64,000 bases of DNA, from the NCBI RefSeq assembly GCF_012911935.1, contig NZ_JAAXLA010000001.1:1-64000 (forward strand), read 5' to 3'. The notes below the pieces were generated by a model. It was given only the letters and a program-made list of their open reading frames with translations. It had not been told where the DNA came from and made no database searches. The DNA comes from Pseudonocardia acidicola (lineage in GTDB: Bacteria; Actinomycetota; Actinomycetes; Mycobacteriales; Pseudonocardiaceae). The translations under genes were made by a program, and so were the position numbers. Position 1 is the first letter of the stretch. Every line of letters starts with the position of its first letter. Shown one piece after another: positions 1 through 7,219 of the stretch.

Positions 1-112
1 CCTCACCGCTCCTCACCCTGTCGTCCTGCGTAGGGGCTTCCCCGATTCCTCGGTGGCCGCCCGTTCGTAGCGTCGATCACCACGCAGGACGACAGGGTGA
101 GGAGCGGTGAGG
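1..112. repeat. Perfect 31-bp inverted repeat flanking the iniB-like promoter
   Basis: Positions 1-31 are the exact reverse complement of 82-112, with a 50-nt spacer. The spacer holds the promoter-like motif of the next gene, and the right arm carries its ribosome binding site (GGTGAGGAG at 96-104). Position 1 is the window edge, so the left arm may be longer. It could be an operator, an invertible element, a leader hairpin in read-through transcripts, or a fold-back artefact if a contig starts here. Confidence 0.9.
31..75 (+). promoter_or_regulatory. Promoter of the iniB-like gene with motif shared with 2809-2853
   Basis: TAGGGGCTTCCCCGATTC at 31-48 is followed by CGTAGCGTCG at 66-75. The same two blocks, with one mismatch in the first and the same 35-nt offset, recur before the second acidic gene. 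TAGCGT at 68-73 fits the actinobacterial TANNNT -10 hexamer. The GGGG-N-TT-CCCC block lies where a -35 element or activator site would be. A LuxR-family activator site is inference. Confidence 0.65.
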
Positions 113-115
113 ACG

Positions 116-2722
116 ATGGGGTGGCTGGACGACATCGTTGACGGGGTCGGCGGCGCGGTCGACGCCGTGGGCGACGCGGCGGGTGACGTGGTCGACGCCG
201 TGGGCGACGCGGCGGAGGACGTCGGCGAGGCGATCGGCGACGCAGCCGGGGCGGTCGGTGGGGCCGCGACGGACGTGGCCGACGGCGCCGTCGGCATCGT
301 CACGGACGGCGCGGCGCTGCTCGGCGGCCTCGCGGAGACCGGCGTGGGGGTGATCTCGGACGCGGCCGAGTGGAGCTACGACGTCGGGACCAGCGTGATC
401 GACCGGGCCGGTGAGGGCGTCGCGATCGTCAAGGACCAGATCGGCACCGGGTTCGAGCGCATCGCGGAGCCGATCCTCGGCGAGGACCTGGCGCGGGACG
501 TCGGCGAGGCCGTCGGCGAAGGGGCAGTCATCTTCGCCACGGGCGGTGCCTCGGCCGCCGCCACCTACGGAATCGGCCAGGCAGCCGGTGCCGCCGGGGA
601 CGTCGCCGAGGACGTGGCACGCGACATCGGCGTGGACGGCGACATCGCCGACACGATCGGAGACATCGCCTCGGTCGGGGCCGGCGTGGGGATGGGCAGG
701 GACGTCTACGCAGCGGCGGCCGACCGGGGTCTCGACCCCGGGGCCATCGCCGGTGACCTCGCGAGCTCGGCGGCGGATCCCCTCGTCGGGCAGGACGGTG
801 GCGCCGCCATCGGCCGCTTCGCCGACGCCGCGACGGACGCCTACGGCGACGACGTGTCCGAGGCGTACTCCGACGGCGGGTTGAGCGCCTACGGCGGCCC
901 CGCGCTCGACCCCACGAACCCCGCAGTGAACTCGATCCCGCATGCCCCGGCCTTCGACGCCACCCCGGAGCAGGAGAACGAGTTCGAGGAGTCCGCGCGT
1001 GAGGCGTTCGGCGAGACGATCGAGGCGACCTACGAGCCGATCGTCGGGCAGGAGGCCGCCGAGCGGATCGGCGAGGTCGCGCCCGACGTCGTCATCGAGG
1101 CCGTGAAGGCCGCCGCGACCGGCGGGGTCAGTGCCGTCGGGATCGGTGTCACGGCGGGGCAGACCGGCTACGAGGCGGCCACCGGCGAGTCGCCGGGCGA
1201 GAGCCTGGGCGACGAGATCGCGGACGCGCTGGAACCCATCCTCGGCAAGGAGGCCGCCGACGCCCTCGGCGACGCCCTCGGCAGTGCCGCCGATGCGGGG
1301 ATCGGGTTCATCGGCGGCGGCGGCGACCTGTCGGACCTCGACCCGACGGACATCGACCTGTCGGACCTCGACGTCGACGACATCGACGACATCGTCGACG
1401 CCGTGCAGCCCGTCGTCTCCGGCACGTTGGGCGGAGCGACGGGCATCGATCCCACGAGCATCGACGGCGCGATCGACGGCGTCCAGGGCGGGGACCTGAG
1501 CGGTCTCGACGCGGACGACGTCGTCGATGCGGTCCAGCCCGTGGTCACCGATTGGGTCGGGGACAACACCGGCATCGGCCGCGAGACGCTCGACGACCTG
1601 GTCGACGGCGCCCAGCGCGGCGAGCTCGACCCGGGCGATCTGGGCCTCGGCGACCTCGTTCCCGATGAGCTCCGCGACATCCTTCCCGGCGATGTGGATC
1701 TCGGGAACGTCCTTCCGGACGACCTGGCGTCCGACGCCGAGGAAGCCGTCACTTCTGCCATCAGCTCCGCCATGACCGCCGCCGAGCCCGGCGGTATCCC
1801 CGCGGACGCCGCTCCGATCGGCTCCGTTCCCGACTGGGCCCATGAGATCACCACCGGCGTCGGCGGGAGGCTCGACCCCTCGCTGATCGGGGCCACCCGG
1901 GACATCGGCCCGATCTCCCTCAACCCGCAGCCGCTTCCGCCCGAGCCGCCGGACGGTGGCGAGGCCGGCATCATCATCGTGGGCGGATCCGACCCCGGGC
2001 CGGGCCTGCAGGTGCCGGACGGCCTCGGCCTCGGCGGTGTGCCCTTCCCGGTCGGTCCGGTGGACCCCGGGCCGGTGGAGTTGAATCCGCAGCCGCTTCC
2101 GCCGGAGCCGCCGGACGGCATCGACCTGGGGTCGGGCCTGCCCGGGTTGCGGAGCCTCGACCTCGGCGGTGTGCCTTTCCCGGTCGAGCCGCCGGCGAGG
2201 CTGGAGCCGCTGCCGCCCTCGCCGGAGGACTACTCGGCCTACGACGACTTCGGTTACGGCACGGTCCCGCCGGTTGAGCCACCGGATGGGCTGGAGCCGC
2301 TGCCGTCCTCGCCGGAGGACTACTCGGCTTACGACGACTTCGGTTACGGCAGCGTGCCCCCGGTCGAGCCGCCGGCGGGGCTGGAGGAGCACGGGGCGCC
2401 GCCGATGGAGGAGCCGGTGCGGGCCGACGAGGCGCCGCTGGTGCAGGAGGAGGCCGTCGAGGCTCCGGTGGCCGAGGAGCCGATCACCCGGGATTCCGTG
2501 GTCGAGGGGCCGGTCGCGGAGGCCCCGGCGGCCGAATCGCCGGAGCACGAGGAGCCGGAGCACGAGGAGCCGGAGTACGAGGAGCCGGAGTACGAGGAGC
2601 CGGTCGCCGAGGCCGACCCGATGCCCGAGCCGCTGGACGCCGAGGAGCCCGTGCACGCGGAGGAGGAAGCGGCCGAGCAGCCCGAGCACGAGTGCGAGTC
2701 CGACATGGACGCGGTCGGCTGA
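116..2722 (+). CDS. IniB-like large acidic Ala/Gly/Asp-rich protein
   Basis: An 868-aa low-complexity acidic protein beginning MGWLDDIVDGVGGAVDAVGD. The N-terminal half repeats short Ala/Gly/Val/Asp helical units (VDAVGDAAGDV type). The C-terminal third is Pro/Glu rich, with LNPQPLPPEPPDG twice (near 1920 and 2084), a duplicated EDYSAYDDFGYG block (2226-2350) and an EHEEPEYEEP tail. No signal peptide or enzyme motif is visible. Mycobacterial IniB is a Gly/Ala-rich protein encoded before the dynamin-like iniA and iniC; the two GTPases downstream and the leading position suggest the same family. An in-frame GTG at 107 is possible, but the Shine-Dalgarno at 96-104 fits ATG 116 better. Confidence 0.75.
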   Translation: MGWLDDIVDGVGGAVDAVGDAAGDVVDAVGDAAEDVGEAIGDAAGAVGGAATDVADGAVGIVTDGAALLGGLAETGVGVISDAAEWSYDVGTSVIDRAGEGVAIVKDQIGTGFERIAEPILGEDLARDVGEAVGEGAVIFATGGASAAATYGIGQAAGAAGDVAEDVARDIGVDGDIADTIGDIASVGAGVGMGRDVYAAAADRGLDPGAIAGDLASSAADPLVGQDGGAAIGRFADAATDAYGDDVSEAYSDGGLSAYGGPALDPTNPAVNSIPHAPAFDATPEQENEFEESAREAFGETIEATYEPIVGQEAAERIGEVAPDVVIEAVKAAATGGVSAVGIGVTAGQTGYEAATGESPGESLGDEIADALEPILGKEAADALGDALGSAADAGIGFIGGGGDLSDLDPTDIDLSDLDVDDIDDIVDAVQPVVSGTLGGATGIDPTSIDGAIDGVQGGDLSGLDADDVVDAVQPVVTDWVGDNTGIGRETLDDLVDGAQRGELDPGDLGLGDLVPDELRDILPGDVDLGNVLPDDLASDAEEAVTSAISSAMTAAEPGGIPADAAPIGSVPDWAHEITTGVGGRLDPSLIGATRDIGPISLNPQPLPPEPPDGGEAGIIIVGGSDPGPGLQVPDGLGLGGVPFPVGPVDPGPVELNPQPLPPEPPDGIDLGSGLPGLRSLDLGGVPFPVEPPARLEPLPPSPEDYSAYDDFGYGTVPPVEPPDGLEPLPSSPEDYSAYDDFGYGSVPPVEPPAGLEEHGAPPMEEPVRADEAPLVQEEAVEAPVAEEPITRDSVVEGPVAEAPAAESPEHEEPEHEEPEYEEPEYEEPVAEADPMPEPLDAEEPVHAEEEAAEQPEHECESDMDAVG

Positions 2723-2737
2723 CCGCACACCCCGGAC

Positions 2738-2770
2738 GCGCCGGTGAGGAGGCCCCCTCCTCACCGGCGC
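2738..2770 (+). terminator. Strong hairpin after the iniB-like gene
   Basis: A perfect 15-bp GC-rich stem (2738-2752 with 2756-2770) with a 3-nt CCC loop starts 15 nt after the stop codon. There is no U-tract, as is common for actinobacterial terminators. It lies upstream of the second promoter and would separate iniB-like transcription from the downstream genes. Confidence 0.65.
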
Positions 2771-2808
2771 TGCCGCAGCCACGACCGAGTCAAGAGGGGT
2801 CGCAATGC

Positions 2809-2853
2809 TAGGGGGTTCCCCGATTCGTCCCGAAGTCGATCTCCGTAGCGTCG
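2809..2853 (+). promoter_or_regulatory. Second copy of the ini-type promoter motif
   Basis: TAGGGGGTTCCCCGATTC at 2809-2826 and CGTAGCGTCG at 2844-2853 repeat the arrangement at 31-75, again 35 nt apart. The TAGCGT -10 (2846-2851) ends 7 nt before the ATG at 2859, so the transcript is probably leaderless. This argues against the in-frame ATG at 2805, which would put the whole motif inside the coding region. Confidence 0.65.
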
Positions 2854-2858
2854 GCGGC

Positions 2859-3359
2859 ATGGGCGCCCTGGACGGCAGCAGGATCTCCGATGACATCGGC
2901 GTCGAGCTGGGGCCCGACCCGGAAGCCCACCTCGGCCCCGCTGCGCTGTCCGGCACGGCCGGGGTCCTCGCGGCCGGCCCCGAGGACGACGGTGCCGAGG
3001 ACGGCATCTTCTACGGGACCGACCCGCTGGCCGGCGGGGGCGGGCTCGACGCCCAGGACGTTTCACTCGCAGAGGCGGCCGCGGACGACCTCCCGCCCGC
3101 CGAGCCGGACCTCGACGACTTTCCACCCGACGAGCCACCCCTCGACGCGGCACCGACCGTCGCGCCGCTCGTCGCCGACGCGCCGGGCGCGACCGAACTC
3201 GTCGCGGACCCACCCGCCGGCCCGGTGCCCGACCCCGAGGCGGAGGCCGAGCCGTGGGTCGACCCGCTGCCCGAGCCGCTCGACGACGAGGCGGAGCCGG
3301 ACCGGGACGAGTCGCCCGCCGAGGCCGACCTCGACCTCGACTTCGACGAGATCGGATAG
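2859..3359 (+). CDS. Small acidic Asp/Pro-rich protein of the ini-like locus
   Basis: A 166-aa protein, strongly acidic and Pro/Ala/Asp rich, starting MGALDGSRISDDIGVELG and ending in an Asp/Glu-rich tail (LDLDFDEIG). It has no signal peptide, membrane segment or recognisable domain. The composition matches the C-terminal part of the upstream IniB-like protein, and it shares that gene's promoter motif, so the two are probably expressed together. Its stop codon lies 6 nt before the Hsp70-like gene, implying one transcript. The function is unknown. Confidence 0.6.
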   Translation: MGALDGSRISDDIGVELGPDPEAHLGPAALSGTAGVLAAGPEDDGAEDGIFYGTDPLAGGGGLDAQDVSLAEAAADDLPPAEPDLDDFPPDEPPLDAAPTVAPLVADAPGATELVADPPAGPVPDPEAEAEPWVDPLPEPLDDEAEPDRDESPAEADLDLDFDEIG

Positions 3360-3365
3360 CCGCTG

Positions 3366-5366
3366 ATGACCTACGCACTCGGCGTCGACCTCGGGACGAC
3401 GCGCACCGCCGCCGCGGTCTACGAGGACGGGCAGGCCGCCGTCGTCACATTCGGCATGGACGCCCCGACCCTGCCCTCGGCGGTGTTCGCCGACGGCGAC
3501 GGTGGTGTCCTGGTCGGTGACCAGGCCCTGCGCCGGGGGGCCGCGGACCCGACCCGCCTGGCCCGCGAGTTCAAACGCCGCATGGGCGACCCGGAGCCGC
3601 TCATCCTCGGCGGCATGCCCTGGCCCCCGTCCGCGCTCACCGCACGGCTGCTGGGGGCGGTGCTCGACCAGGTGAGTGAGCGGCAGGGCGGCCCCCCGGC
3701 CCGGGTCGCGCTGACGCACCCGGCGAGCTGGGGGCCGTACAAGACCGACCTCTACCTCGAGGCCGCCCGGCTCTGCGGTCTCGACGACGTCCGACTGCTC
3801 CCCGAGCCGGCCGCCGCGGCGCTGCACTACGGCAGCCGCAACCGTGTGCCCGCCGGGGCCACGGTCGCGGTGTACGACCTGGGCGGCGGCACGTTCGACG
3901 CGACCGTCCTGCGCAAGACCGCCGACGGCTTCCAGACGGTCGGCCGGCCCGACGGCCTCGAACGGTTCGGGGGCGTCGACATCGACGCGGCCGTGCGAGC
4001 CCACGTGCGCCGGGTGCTCGGCGACGCGCTGACCGGTCTCGACCCGGCCGACCCGGCGGCGGTCAAGGCCATGGCCCGGTTGCAGGAGGAGTGCGTGCGC
4101 GCCAAAGAGGCGCTGTCGAGCGATCTCGAGGTGTCGATCCCGGTTCTGCTGCCAGGACTGGTCACCGAGGTGCGCCTCACCCGAGCGGAGCTCGAGTCGA
4201 TGGTCGGGCCGGTGCTCGGGGACACCGTGACGGCCCTGCGTCGGACGATGCGCTCGGCGACGGTCGAGGCGGAGGACCTCGCCGCGGTCCTGCTGGTCGG
4301 GGGCGGCTCCCGGATGCCCCTGGTGGCGCGCCTGGTGACCGAGGAGCTGCGCCGCCCGGTCGCGGTGGACGCGCATCCCAAGCATTCGATCGCGCTCGGT
4401 GCCGCGCTCGCGGCGGCAGGGGTGGACGCGGCCTCCTCGCCCGCCCCGCCGCCTCGTCCCGGTCCGCCGGGCCTGCCCGCGCCGGCCGGCCCTGCCGTCG
4501 TGGCCGCGGCGCCCGCCCAGGCCACGACGGCGACCGGCAGTGCCGTGCCCGCCGATGCCGCGTCCGGTCCCGGCCCGAAGGGCCTCCGGCTGGTCGGTCC
4601 CGGCCAGATCGGTCCCGGCCCGAACGGCCCTGGCCCGAACGGTCCCGGTCCGGATGGTCCCGGCCCGGATGGTCCTGGCGGGAACGGAACCAGCCCGATC
4701 GGCTCCGGCCCGGGTGTGCCTGCCGACGGCACCGGTCCGATCTCCGCCGGTCCGATCTCCGCCGGCCCGATCTCCGCCGGCCCGATGTCCGCCGGCCCGA
4801 TCGGTGCCGGGCTCGTCGGCAGCGGCCCGAGCGGCGCCGCCGCGGCCGCACCGCGGCCCGCCGCCCGCCGCCCGCGCCGCGGTCTCGTCCTCGGGGCCGT
4901 CGCCGCCGCGCTGCTGCTCGTCGCCGGGGGCGTGACCGTGTTCATGCTGCTGGGCGACCGGTCCTCCGGGGACCCGGCCGGTTCGCCCGCCGCAGCCGGC
5001 GGCGGTGCGACCGGCAGCGGCGGGGCCGCCGGGGCCCCGCGGGTGGTCTTCACGAAGATCGAGCGTGACTCCGCCAACGGCGTGATCATCCAATTCCGGA
5101 TCGACGGCGAGGCGCCCGCGGGCACCCCGCTGCCGCTGCGGGCCGACTTCTTCTACGACGACCAGCACCCGGAGTCGATCGGCGTCGACACGTACCCACG
5201 GTACGGCCGCTACGGAGGCCTCTACTACGGTGCGCAGCCGCCGGCCTTCGTGTTCCCGGACATCCCCTTCCGGAGGCCCGATGCCAAGCTGTGCGCCCTC
5301 GTCGCGGACGCGCACGACCTCGTCCTCGACCCGGCTTCCGCCGTCTGCGTGGCGGTACCCCGATGA
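3366..5366 (+). CDS. Membrane-anchored Hsp70-type ATPase
   Basis: A 666-aa protein with an Hsp70/actin-fold ATPase domain at about residues 1-365: VDLGTT near 7-12, VYDLGGGTFDATVL near 168-181 and VLLVGGGSRMPLV near 307-319. The usual peptide-binding domain and lid are missing. Instead there is a Pro/Gly linker with GPNGPGPDG units and tandem GPISA repeats (about 366-500), one transmembrane helix (about 505-527, LVLGAVAAALLLVAGGVTVF) and a roughly 140-residue C-terminal domain that should lie outside the cell. The design suggests a cytoplasmic ATPase linked to an extracytoplasmic sensor or tether. It overlaps the next gene by ATGA. The client and partner are unknown. Confidence 0.85.
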   Translation: MTYALGVDLGTTRTAAAVYEDGQAAVVTFGMDAPTLPSAVFADGDGGVLVGDQALRRGAADPTRLAREFKRRMGDPEPLILGGMPWPPSALTARLLGAVLDQVSERQGGPPARVALTHPASWGPYKTDLYLEAARLCGLDDVRLLPEPAAAALHYGSRNRVPAGATVAVYDLGGGTFDATVLRKTADGFQTVGRPDGLERFGGVDIDAAVRAHVRRVLGDALTGLDPADPAAVKAMARLQEECVRAKEALSSDLEVSIPVLLPGLVTEVRLTRAELESMVGPVLGDTVTALRRTMRSATVEAEDLAAVLLVGGGSRMPLVARLVTEELRRPVAVDAHPKHSIALGAALAAAGVDAASSPAPPPRPGPPGLPAPAGPAVVAAAPAQATTATGSAVPADAASGPGPKGLRLVGPGQIGPGPNGPGPNGPGPDGPGPDGPGGNGTSPIGSGPGVPADGTGPISAGPISAGPISAGPMSAGPIGAGLVGSGPSGAAAAAPRPAARRPRRGLVLGAVAAALLLVAGGVTVFMLLGDRSSGDPAGSPAAAGGGATGSGGAAGAPRVVFTKIERDSANGVIIQFRIDGEAPAGTPLPLRADFFYDDQHPESIGVDTYPRYGRYGGLYYGAQPPAFVFPDIPFRRPDAKLCALVADAHDLVLDPASAVCVAVPR

Positions 5367-7219
5367 GCGCCACCGTCGAGAGCGTCGCGGGCCTCGTGGC
5401 CGTCGTGGGCGAGGCGGCGCGCTCCGCGGGGCGCACCGACCTGGCCGAGCGGCTGGCGCGCGCGGAGGTCCGCCTGCGCACACCCGAGCGGCAGGTGCTC
5501 GTGATGGGCGACTACAAGCAGGGCAAGAGCTCGCTGGTCAACGCGCTGGTCGGAGCCGAGGTCTGCCCCGTCGACGACGACATCGCGACCTCCGTGCCCT
5601 GCATCCTCCTGCACGGGGACAAGGTCGCCGCCGCGCTCGCGGTGGACGGTGACGAGACCGAGCAGGGGCGGCCCGCGCTGCGCCCGGTCCGGCTCGCGGA
5701 GGCCCAGCGGGTCGCAGCCGGCGGTGCCGCCGACGGGGTTCGCTGGGTGCAGATCGCCATCCCCCGCGCACTGCTGCAGCAGGGCATCGCGATCGTGGAC
5801 ACCCCGGGCAGCGGCGGGATCGGCTCACCCGCCGCGGCGCTGGCGCTGGCGATGGCCGAGCGGTCGAGCGTCGTCGTCGCCGTCACCGACGCGACCCAGG
5901 AGCTGACAGCGGGGGAGCTGCAGTTCCTGCGCCGCGCCGCGGACACCGGCGCCCACGTGCTGCTGGCCCTGACCAAGACCGACCTCACCCGACACTGGCA
6001 GCGGATCGCGGAGATCAACCGCCGGCACCTCGACGAGGCGGGACTGGCCGGGATGCCGATCATCCCGACCTCGGCGACGCTGCGCCGGCTCGCGCTGCAG
6101 CGTGACGACCGCGAGCTCAACGCCCGGTCCGGTTACGCAGCGCTGACCCGTGAGCTGCGCGGGCGGGTCGCCTCGACCGACCCGGCCGCGCAGGCCCTGG
6201 ACGAGGCCGAGGACGTCCTCACCCAGCTCGTGGAGCACTGCCGGGCCGAGCGTGCCGCGCTGCGGTCCCCGGAGGCAGCCGCCCGGGTGGCCACCGAGCT
6301 GGCCGAGGCCCGCCACCGCGCCGACCAGCTGCGCCGCGGCACCGCCCGCTGGCAGCAGGTCCTGGGCGACGGGATCAGCGCCCTGACCTCCGACGCCGAG
6401 TACGACGTGCGGACCCGGCTGCGCGCCGTGCTCAAGGAGATCGAGGACGCCGTCGACGCGGGCGACCCGGCCGAGACCTGGGACGAGATCCGCGAGCAGC
6501 TCGGCCGGCGCGTCGTCGAGGAGCTGGCCGCCCACCGCACGCTGCTCCAGGAGAGGGCGGCCGCCGTGGCCCGGTCCGTCGCCGAGCACTTCGCCGCCCG
6601 CGGCGCGGTGCTGGAGGTGGGCATCGGCGACGTCGGCGCGCGAGCCGCCGGCGACCCGGCCCTCGCGTCGGGTGACCTCGAGCTCTCCCGGGCGGGCATC
6701 GGCGGCAAGGCATTGACCGCCCTCAAGGGCGCCACGAGCAGCGTGATGATGTTCGGGCTGCTCGGCTCGCTCATCGGGTTCGCCGCGGTCAACCCGGTCA
6801 CGATCGTCGCCGGGATCGGGATGGGGGCCAAGGCCCTCCGCGACGAGTCCAAGCGCCAACTGGCCCAGCGCCGCACCACTGCACGGACGACTGCCCGCAA
6901 GCTCGTCGACGAGCTGACGCTGGCCGAGACGAAGCTGACCCGCGACGCCGTCCGCGGCCTGCACCGCGAGCTCAGGGACGGTTTCACCGCCCGCGCCGAG
7001 GAGCTGCAGGCCTCGCTCGACGCCGCGGTCAAGGCCGCCCAGAAGGCGGGAACGACGGCCCAGACCGGCCGCGACGCGCGCACCGCCGAGATCGACGCGA
7101 CGCTGCGCAGGCTGACTGCGCTGCGGACCGACGTCGGCAGCACGCGGACCGCCCTCGCCGCCGCCCCGCCGCGCGGGACGGCCGCCGAGGCCCGCACGAC
7201 CACCGGGGTGACGCCGTGA
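5363..7219 (+). CDS. Dynamin-like GTPase, IniA-like
   Basis: A 618-aa protein with an N-terminal dynamin-type GTPase domain: P-loop GDYKQGKSS near 49-57, DTPG near 146-149 and TKTD near 203-206. A long helical region follows, with a hydrophobic stretch at about 457-490 (VMMFGLLGSLIGFAAVNPV) that could insert in or paddle the membrane, then a basic, Ala-rich helical tail. Size and layout match bacterial dynamin-like proteins and mycobacterial IniA. The ATG at 5363 overlaps the Hsp70 stop; an upstream in-frame extension from 5291 encodes an implausible Arg-rich run. It probably remodels the inner membrane with the next gene product. Confidence 0.85.
   Translation: MSATVESVAGLVAVVGEAARSAGRTDLAERLARAEVRLRTPERQVLVMGDYKQGKSSLVNALVGAEVCPVDDDIATSVPCILLHGDKVAAALAVDGDETEQGRPALRPVRLAEAQRVAAGGAADGVRWVQIAIPRALLQQGIAIVDTPGSGGIGSPAAALALAMAERSSVVVAVTDATQELTAGELQFLRRAADTGAHVLLALTKTDLTRHWQRIAEINRRHLDEAGLAGMPIIPTSATLRRLALQRDDRELNARSGYAALTRELRGRVASTDPAAQALDEAEDVLTQLVEHCRAERAALRSPEAAARVATELAEARHRADQLRRGTARWQQVLGDGISALTSDAEYDVRTRLRAVLKEIEDAVDAGDPAETWDEIREQLGRRVVEELAAHRTLLQERAAAVARSVAEHFAARGAVLEVGIGDVGARAAGDPALASGDLELSRAGIGGKALTALKGATSSVMMFGLLGSLIGFAAVNPVTIVAGIGMGAKALRDESKRQLAQRRTTARTTARKLVDELTLAETKLTRDAVRGLHRELRDGFTARAEELQASLDAAVKAAQKAGTTAQTGRDARTAEIDATLRRLTALRTDVGSTRTALAAAPPRGTAAEARTTTGVTP

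Noticed and set aside
2805..2858. ATG 2805 as start of the second acidic protein
   Set aside because: It would place the whole conserved promoter motif inside the gene; ATG 2859 fits the -10 spacing.
77..3007. A 976-codon open frame antisense to the IniB-like gene
   Set aside because: It is an Arg/Asp/Gly/Val-rich mirror of the coding strand with no family features, as expected from GC-rich third positions.
4735..4805. Tandem 15-nt repeats as a possible CRISPR-like array
   Set aside because: They are in-frame codon repeats for GPISA in the Hsp70 linker, without spacers.
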